In this document: in pieces, positions 58,116-64,000 of the stretch | Layout: each line of letters begins with the position of its first letter | How positions within the stretch are numbered: position 1 is the stretch's first letter | Origin: Tragulus kanchil | Taxonomy: Eukaryota > Chordata > Mammalia > Artiodactyla > Tragulidae | Reading direction: 5' to 3' | DNA: 64,000 nucleotides | Assembly: GCA_022376925.1 (NCBI GenBank) | Contig: JAIOJX010000004.1 | Coordinates: 120,739,123-120,803,122 of the forward strand | Made by a program: the position numbers and the translations under genes | Notes under the pieces: model-generated | The model's database searches: none | What the model was told of the DNA's origin: nothing | What the model saw: the letters and a program-made list of their open reading frames with translations, nothing else

Positions 58116-59099
58116 GTAACACAGAATATAGCTCTGACTCTTTCTGAGAAGGTCAAGGAAGGTGCTGGAGAAGAGATGAGGCTGCTGGTGAGTCTTACAG
58201 AACTACAAATTGACCAAGAAAAGACACAGAAGAATGACAGTCAATGCTGAGGGTTTGCAGGAGGGAAAAAAAAAGGCTAAGATTTATAAGAGAGAAGTCA
58301 TATTTGGATCATAGGATATCCTTAATAAGTCTGAGAAAGCAGAAAGTAATAAAGTTTCTTTGTAGGACTCCTCTATTATCTTTAAAAAATTATATAATAT
58401 TTGAATTTTTCTATTTAAAATTTGTTTTAGTATAAAATTGTATTTTCCAAGCAGACATTTGAGTCAAATGGGAGATCCCAGAAGTTTGACCAAGTTCCTT
58501 TTGTCATCATATTTCCATACACCTTTGAGAATCTGAACATATGAGTTCTGAAAAAAAATGAGACCACCCAGGAGTTACACAAATGAAGTGAGCTATAATT
58601 GTGGGCTAGTGCTAGAAAATTTACCCCTGAACCTTTCTTGCTGTGTCTACATATTACTATAGAGAATTCCTATTAGTTGAGTGTTGTGTAGATTGGGCTT
58701 CCACTATTGATTTCTTATTGCCTCAGTAACTCTAAATTAGTTCCAATCATGCACTTAGCATCTTGAAGGGACATTTATATTCTAGGGGGAAAAGAAAAAA
58801 AGTAGATGTTATATCAAGAGAACAAGGTCTCTGAAATGATTTTGGTCACAATGTAGTACAATTCATTTCCTTTTCATTGTCAAAATACCAGGTCTGCTGT
58901 CTATGGGGAAAGGATAAAAGTACACTCTGTTCTTAGAATAAAGTCAGGAGCTGAACAGTATTTGGTGGTATTGACCAACGAACAAGAGGTTTCTGAAAAC
59001 TTTTATTTTGCTAAAAGAGTAGGGAAGTTCAGTCAAATCCATCATGTAAATGAAAAACTGAAATGTCTGTGAAAATATATGAGGTCATTAATTCAGGTA

Positions 59100-59465
59100 T
59101 ACAGCTATTTTCTTCAACAAACTAGTATTATACTCATGGATTTTGTAAGTGAAATTGCCAGCCTTTTGTATTTTCCAACCAGTTGAGAGTGTTGACCCAA
59201 TGGTAGTTTGTATCTCTTAAAACACAGTAATAAAATACTCTCAAAGCCTATTTCAAGCAAGGATTTTTAAATCAAATTTGCGCAATTGATTTTATACATA
59301 GTTTACCTAGTTCCTGAGATACTATTTTCTATTTAAAATTTTTCCTCATATTTCCTTATAGGATTACATTAGATGATAATTATTATAAATGCTAGGATTT
59401 TAAAACAGCATTAAAAGTTCTTCACATTTTGTATTGTACTGTTCTTTACCATTTCCCAGACATGT
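59100..59465. other. No recognisable feature
   Basis: AT-rich single-copy sequence. Confidence 0.5.
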
Positions 59466-59580
59466 TCAAACTCATGTCTAAGGAGTCAGTGATATCATCC
59501 AACTGTCTCATCATCCATCATCTCCTTTTCCTCCTGCCTTCTATCTTTCCAGCATCAGGGTCTTTTCCAGTGAGTCTGGA
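59466..59580 (-). mobile_element. BovB LINE fragment
   Basis: Antisense BovB near its 3' end: 'catcatctccttttcctcct' at 59515 and 'cagcatcagggtcttttcca' at 59551. A 5'-shortened copy is at 60595-60675 (D20). Confidence 0.75.
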
Positions 59581-60145
59581 AAATTTTTTGTTTAGAAGGA
59601 GGTGCATGTTTTTGATGTATGGAGTTAAAAACATTCTTTTTTTTCTGAGGCACATCTACTGCTGCATTGGAACTAGCTCCCTACCTCCTCTGATGAAAAG
59701 GCAGATATTTAATTCACTATAAATTCATAGCATCCAAGTTTGTCCAATATTGACTGAGTTACCAGTTGGAAACTTAAGTGGACTTACAGCTGAAAATGAG
59801 TATAAAATTGAAAATAAACAGAGTGAGTCATTATGACCCTTGCTAATAAAAAAATTCACACCTATGGACAAAACTATCAATGTATATGGCACACTGACTC
59901 ATAGACAGCTGTTTGAGTCATCCTGTTGGCTAAGAATAGTTAATCATTGTCTTCCAAATGTAACCTGCATAAGACACAAGAATGGAAGTCTGAGCCTGAT
60001 AAGGAAAGCATATGGCAAACCTTCACTTCTGAGATATTATTTATAGCTCAGGTCATCATCAGCATTCACAAAAAAAAAAAAAACAAAAACCCGTAGCCAT
60101 ATAGCTGTTTCTTATTTCCTTTTATCTCAAAGTATTTAAAATAAA
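59581..60145. other. No recognisable feature apart from an A-rich run
   Basis: Single-copy (apart from D20) sequence, A run at about 60069-60082. The 68-codon frame at 59840-60046 appears twice because of D20 and has no family likeness. Confidence 0.5.
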
Positions 60146-60362
60146 GGGCTTCCCAGGTAGCACTGGTGGTAAAAACTCCATCTGTCAATGCAGGAGATGT
60201 AGGAGATGCAGGTTTGATCTCTGGGTCAGAAAGATCCCCTGGAGAAGGGAATGGCTACCCACTCAAGTATTTTGCCTGGAGAATTCCATGGATAACGGGC
60301 CTGGCAGGCTAGTTCATGGGGTTGCAAAGAGTTGGACACTACTGAATGACTGAAGAACAACG
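60146..60362 (+). mobile_element. Bov-tA SINE
   Basis: Plus-strand element with a small internal repeat (gcaggagatgtaggagatgc). It runs from 'gggcttcccaggtagcactg' to 'gactgaagaacaacg'. The twin is at about 61238-61454. Confidence 0.9.
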
Positions 60363-61237
60363 TTGGCTGAAAATTGTCCTTAAAGTTATTCTGATCTTCA
60401 GAATTCTTTGACAAATACTGCTTCTAGAAGCTTTCTTATTATTTTACCAATTTTCACATGTAAATATGAAACTTCTTGTCATGTTCTTTATGGGTGTCAT
60501 ACCATCAGTGAGTGTGGTAACCTCACTAGTTCTTCTTCAAATATTAACAAAGATACGAATCTTAAATCTATCTTTGCACGCTGGTCCTCTTTCTCAACTG
60601 TCTCATCATCCATCATCTCCTTTTCCTCCTGCCTTCTATCTTTCCAGCATCAGGGTCTTTTCCAGTGAGTCTGGAAATTTTTTTGTTTAGAAGGAGGTGC
60701 ATGTTTTTGATGTATGGAGTTAAAAACATTCTTTTTTTTCTGAGGCACATCTACTGCTGCATTGGAACTAGCTCCCTACCTCCTCTGATGAAAAGGCAGA
60801 TATTTAATTCACTATAAATTCATAGCATCCAAGTTTGTCCAATATTGACTGAGTTACCAGTTGGAAACTTAAGTGGACTTACAGCTGAAAATGAGTATAA
60901 AATTGAAAATAAACAGAGTGAGTCATTATGACCCTTGCTAATAAAAAAATTCACACCTATGGACAAAACTATCAATGTATATGGCACACTGACTCATAGA
61001 CAGCTGTTTGAGTCATCCTGTTGGCTAAGAATAGTTAATCATTGTCTTCCAAATGTAACCTGCATAAGACACAAGAATGGAAGTCTGAGCCTGATAAGGA
61101 AAGCATATGGCAAACCTTCACTTCTGAGATATTATTTATAGCTCAGGTCATCATCAGCATTCACAAAAAAAAAAACAAAAACCCGTAGCCATATAGCTGT
61201 TTCTTATTTCCTTTTATCTCAAAGTATTTAAAATAAA

Positions 61238-61454
61238 GGGCTTCCCAGGTAGCACTGGTGGTAAAAACTCCATCTGTCAATGCAGGAGATGTAGGAGATG
61301 CAGGTTTGATCTCTGGGTCAGAAAGATCCCCTGGAGAAGGGAATGGCTACCCACTCAAGTATTTTGCCTGGAGAATTCCATGGATAACGGGCCTGGCAGG
61401 CTAGTTCATGGGGTTGCAAAGAGTTGGACACTACTGAATGACTGAAGAACAACG
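61238..61454 (+). mobile_element. Bov-tA SINE (second copy, D20)
   Basis: Duplicate of 60146-60362. Confidence 0.9.
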
Positions 61455-61685
61455 TTGGCTGAAAATTGTCCTTAAAGTTATTCTGATCTTCAGAATTCTT
61501 TGACAAATACTGCTTCTAGAAGCTTTCTTATTATTTTACCAATTTTCACATGTAAATATGAAACTTCTTGTCATGTTCTTTATGGGTGTCATACCATCAG
61601 TGAGTGTGGTAACCTCACTAGTTCTTCTTCAAATATTAACAAAGATACGAATCTTAAATCTATCTTTGCACGCTGGTCCTCTTTA

Positions 61686-61926
61686 CTGGAGCTCCCTGGT
61701 GGCTCAGCAGTAAAGGGTGGCATGTTAATGGTTAAGACTTGATTTGTGGCTCAGTGGTAAGGACTTTGTCTGCAATGCAAGAGACAAAATTTTGATCCCT
61801 GGAGAAGGAAATGGCAACCCACTCTAGGATTCCTGCCTGGGACATTCCATGGACAAAGAAGCCTGATGGATTACAATCCATGGGGTCACAAAGAGTTGGG
61901 CACAACTTAGCAATTAAACAACCACA
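61686..61926 (+). mobile_element. Bov-tA SINE with a doubled head
   Basis: Starts 'ggagctccctggtggctcag' and, after a 30-base insert, has a second 'gtggctcagtggtaaggact' head before the normal body ('ctggagaaggaaatggcaac', 'caaagagttgggcacaactt'). This single-copy SINE lies just right of D20. It is either a dimeric head or one SINE inserted at the start of another. Confidence 0.85.
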
Positions 61927-62208
61927 ACCATTGGCATGTTATGCAAGCAGTAATAGCACAACAGATCTAAAATTTTGGGGAAGCACAGAGGATACTTATT
62001 TTCCCTCCTCATGATCATTAGTATTTCACTAATACTAATCACTAATACTAATTCTCTAGTCTTACATTCTCTCTGCCCCAAGATATTGGAATCACCAACC
62101 TGACTGGTGACTGGAAGGAAAAGCTGCCTGCATAGCTCCGCCCTCCCATGTTTCTGCCTCTGGGAGTGAAGTGTCTTAAAAGAAACATACACTCTGCTCC
62201 TCCATGGG
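61927..62208. other. No recognisable feature
   Basis: Single-copy sequence with a small direct repeat 'actaatactaatcactaata' around 62025-62052; otherwise nothing named. Confidence 0.5.
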
Positions 62209-62461
62209 AGGTCACTCCGTCTGACATAGGGGCTCATTTTTGAGAAACTCACTTGCTCACCTAAGTAACATTCTCCTATGTCACCTCTATCAATTTGGGG
62301 GTGATTCTCAAATTCATGCTTATTAATACCTTGAAACTTCCTCCTAATACTAAAAAAATATACACACTGGGCATTAAATGGGCTAATGCATGATAAGTAC
62401 TTAGTGCATTAATACAGAACCTAGTACATGAGTATATTTTTTTCCTTCTGTGCTTCTTGGT

Positions 62462-63040
62462 CCAACTTTTGCTGCTGCTGCTAAAGCTATTACTTTGGTT
62501 ACTATTAGTGTTGTAACTGCTGTTCCTACTGCCACTACTACAGCTGCTGTGCCTCCTGCTAATGTTTCTACTATTATTGCTACTATCACTGCTACTGCTA
62601 CTACTACTATAGATACTCTTGAGAGTCCCTTGGATGGCAAGGGGATTAAACCAGTCAATCCTAAAGGAAACAAACTCCAAATATTCACTGGAAAGACTCA
62701 TCTTGAAGCTGAAACTCCAACACTTTGACCACCTGAAGCGAAGAGACAACTCATTGGAAAAGACCCTGGTGCTGGGAAAGACTGAGGGTAAGAGGAAAAG
62801 GGGGTGAGAGACAATGAGATGGTTGGATGACATCACTACTCAATGGGCATGAGTCTGAGCAAACTCCAAGAGATGGTGAAAGACAGGGGAGCCCGGCATG
62901 CTGCTGTCTGTCGGATCGCAGAGTCAGACATGACTGAGCGACTTAACAACAGCAACAACTATAGATACTACTACCAATACCTACTTCAGCTACTGCGGCT
63001 GCTGCTGTTACTACTAGTAGTATTACTATACGCTGCATAG
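62462..63040. repeat. Degenerate trinucleotide (NCT/ACT/GCT) repeat, split by a BovB
   Basis: 62467-62617 and 62958-63040 consist largely of xCT triplets (GCT, ACT, with ATT, GTT) in one phase, such as 'gctgctgctgctaaagctat' and 'actgctactgctactactac'. Imperfections are frequent, so it is an old, interrupted microsatellite. It opens long low-complexity frames (Ala/Thr-rich on plus, Ser/Asn-rich on minus) that are not genes. Copy two starts at about 63548. Confidence 0.85.
62606..62969 (+). mobile_element. 5'-truncated BovB LINE with 12-bp target-site duplication
   Basis: A 340-base plus-strand BovB 3' end (62618-62957), in frame at first as the C-terminal ORF2 segment starting LESPLDGKGIKPVNPKGNK, then 'gaccctggtgctgggaaaga' and 'cagacatgactgagcgactt' at the 3' end. 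It is flanked by actatagatact at 62606-62617 and 62958-62969, so it inserted cleanly into the trinucleotide repeat. Copy two is at about 63692-64000, cut by the window end. Confidence 0.93.
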
Positions 63041-63296
63041 GCAATAGAAAAAAATAAAATCAATCCAAGAAACGTTATCAACAACTATCAACTATTTCAT
63101 TTATTAGATTATCACAGAGAACCCTACAGATTTAAACTGCTGTGGCTTTATAGCATTTGTGAAGTTGTTATGAACACTGAAAATTGTTAATGATTCTAAA
63201 GGTGAAATTATCTTTATTGCTATTAACTTACTCTGTAACTTAACAGTTAATCTCATTGACTCTATAAAAAAAGAGAACTCTTCTCGATTTGGGGGG
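63041..63296. other. No recognisable feature
   Basis: AT-rich right end of the first D21 unit, finishing with a short G run at about 63291-63297 at the joint. Confidence 0.5.
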
Positions 63297-64000
63297 GTCA
63301 CTCCGTCTGACATAGGGGCTCATTTTTGAGAAACTCACTTGCTCACCTAAGTAACATTCTCCTATGTCACCTCTATCAATTTGGGGGTGATTCTCAAATT
63401 CATGCTTATTAATACCTTGAAACTTCCTCCTAATACTAAAAAAATATACACACTGGGCATTAAATGGGCTAATGCATGATAAGTACTTAGTGCATTAATA
63501 CAGAACCTAGTACATGAGTATATTTTTTTCCTTCTGTGCTTCTTGGTCCAACTTTTGCTGCTGCTGCTAAAGCTATTACTTTGGTTACTATTAGTGTTGT
63601 AACTGCTGTTCCTACTGCCACTACTACAGCTGCTGTGCCTCCTGCTAATGTTTCTACTATTATTGCTACTATCACTGCTACTGCTACTACTACTATAGAT
63701 ACTCTTGAGAGTCCCTTGGATGGCAAGGGGATTAAACCAGTCAATCCTAAAGGAAACAAACTCCAAATATTCACTGGAAAGACTCATCTTGAAGCTGAAA
63801 CTCCAACACTTTGACCACCTGAAGCGAAGAGACAACTCATTGGAAAAGACCCTGGTGCTGGGAAAGACTGAGGGTAAGAGGAAAAGGGGGTGAGAGACAA
63901 TGAGATGGTTGGATGACATCACTACTCAATGGGCATGAGTCTGAGCAAACTCCAAGAGATGGTGAAAGACAGGGGAGCCCGGCATGCTGCTGTCTGTCGG

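Larger units (their letters stand above)
56776..59099. repeat. Tandem duplication D19, period about 1160-1162 bp
   Basis: 56776-57937 recurs at 57936-59099, joined through 'gt'. The joint falls inside the Bov-tA of D18, which makes a third, partial SINE copy. Differences are limited to a poly-A length (57105 versus 58265) and one g/a (57837 versus 58998). Confidence 0.96.
59500..61684. repeat. Tandem duplication D20, period about 1092-1095 bp
   Basis: 59500-60592 recurs at 60595-61684, joined within a CT-rich stretch. The main differences are homopolymer lengths (A run at 60069 versus 61165). It includes a BovB fragment, unrecognised DNA and a Bov-tA. Confidence 0.95.
62209..64000. repeat. 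Tandem duplication D21, period 1086 bp (second copy cut by window end)
   Basis: 62211-63296 recurs from 63297 to the end of the window (704 bases visible), joined through 'ggtcactccg'. I saw no differences over the visible part of copy two. Confidence 0.93.

Noticed and set aside
62276..62836. Ser/Asn-rich 186-residue protein on the minus strand
   Set aside because: It is the complement of an interrupted trinucleotide repeat joined to an antisense BovB fragment.
1..64000. Protein-coding genes among the many open frames
   Set aside because: All are under 200 codons, lie in SINEs, LINEs, simple repeats or closed surroundings, and show no exon structure or known host domain except the broken hAT/ZBED-like piece.
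1..64000. A centromeric or other satellite array with a 1.1-kb unit
   Set aside because: The duplicated segments differ in sequence from place to place; each occurs two or three times only. A satellite would repeat one unit.
1..64000. CRISPR array or bacterial system
   Set aside because: The window is dense in ruminant-specific retroelements; the only short tandem units are microsatellites and the 50-bp minisatellite, which lacks unique spacers.

Overview
The window is nuclear DNA from a ruminant, most likely a bovid. It is dense in repeats found together only in ruminants: BovB (RTE) LINEs, Bov-tA/Bov-A2 SINEs and CHR-type tRNA-derived SINEs (the last shared with whales and hippos). Older mammalian layers lie beneath them: L1 3' ends, L2, MIR, a Tigger DNA transposon, a decayed ERVL pol segment and a hAT/ZBED-like transposase relic. 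Nothing in the sequence settles the species. I find no intact protein-coding gene, no exon I would defend and no RNA gene. Every open frame is at most 196 codons and is either a transposon frame, low-complexity sequence or chance. It reads as intergenic or deep intronic DNA.

The dominant feature is not a classical element. From end to end the window carries 21 direct head-to-tail duplications, and every one has a period of about 1.07-1.19 kb. Second copies start near 446, 5478, 8977, 11053, 14193, 16502, 23641, 25564, 28504, 30588, 32553, 34433, 36502, 39212, 45330, 50059, 51896, 56032, 57936, 60595 and 63297. The duplicated sequences are unrelated to each other, so this is not a satellite. 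Within a pair the copies are nearly identical, with small indels and mismatches clustered near the joints. Joints show 2-5 bp of shared sequence or a short non-matching spacer. Where duplications overlap (7815-12152, 22498-26716, 27406-37625, 48947-53066, 54892-59099) short stretches occur three times. Removing second copies would shrink the 64 kb to roughly 40 kb. The uniform length, random placement and read-end-like error pattern point to an assembly artefact (unmerged contig or gap-fill overlaps of about 1.1 kb) rather than biology, but only read mapping can settle this.

Layout: 1-1683 L1 3' ends and an old mammalian repeat; 1962-2619 ZBED/hAT-like pseudogene (minus); 2798-3132 CHR SINE with target-site duplication; 4289-6626 SINE pair, duplicated; 6969-7400 two Bov-tA; 7600-12152 antisense BovB split by an L1, then a Tigger end; 12337-12585 Bov-tA; 13110-17580 two duplications of unrecognised sequence; 17581-21385 old repeats with Bov and CHR insertions; 22000-26716 MIR and CHR SINE, multiplied; 27206-32210 Bov-tA pieces and a TG microsatellite; 32210-35350 interrupted BovB; 36053-37380 CHR SINE; 38400-40290 CHR SINE plus an LTR-like block with a 50-bp minisatellite; 41560-43500 L2; 44362-47770 BovB 3' ends, MIR and Bov fragments; 48947-54300 unrecognised DNA and ERVL pol remnant; 55643-61926 Bov SINEs and BovB; 62211-64000 a degenerate trinucleotide repeat with a BovB inserted in it.
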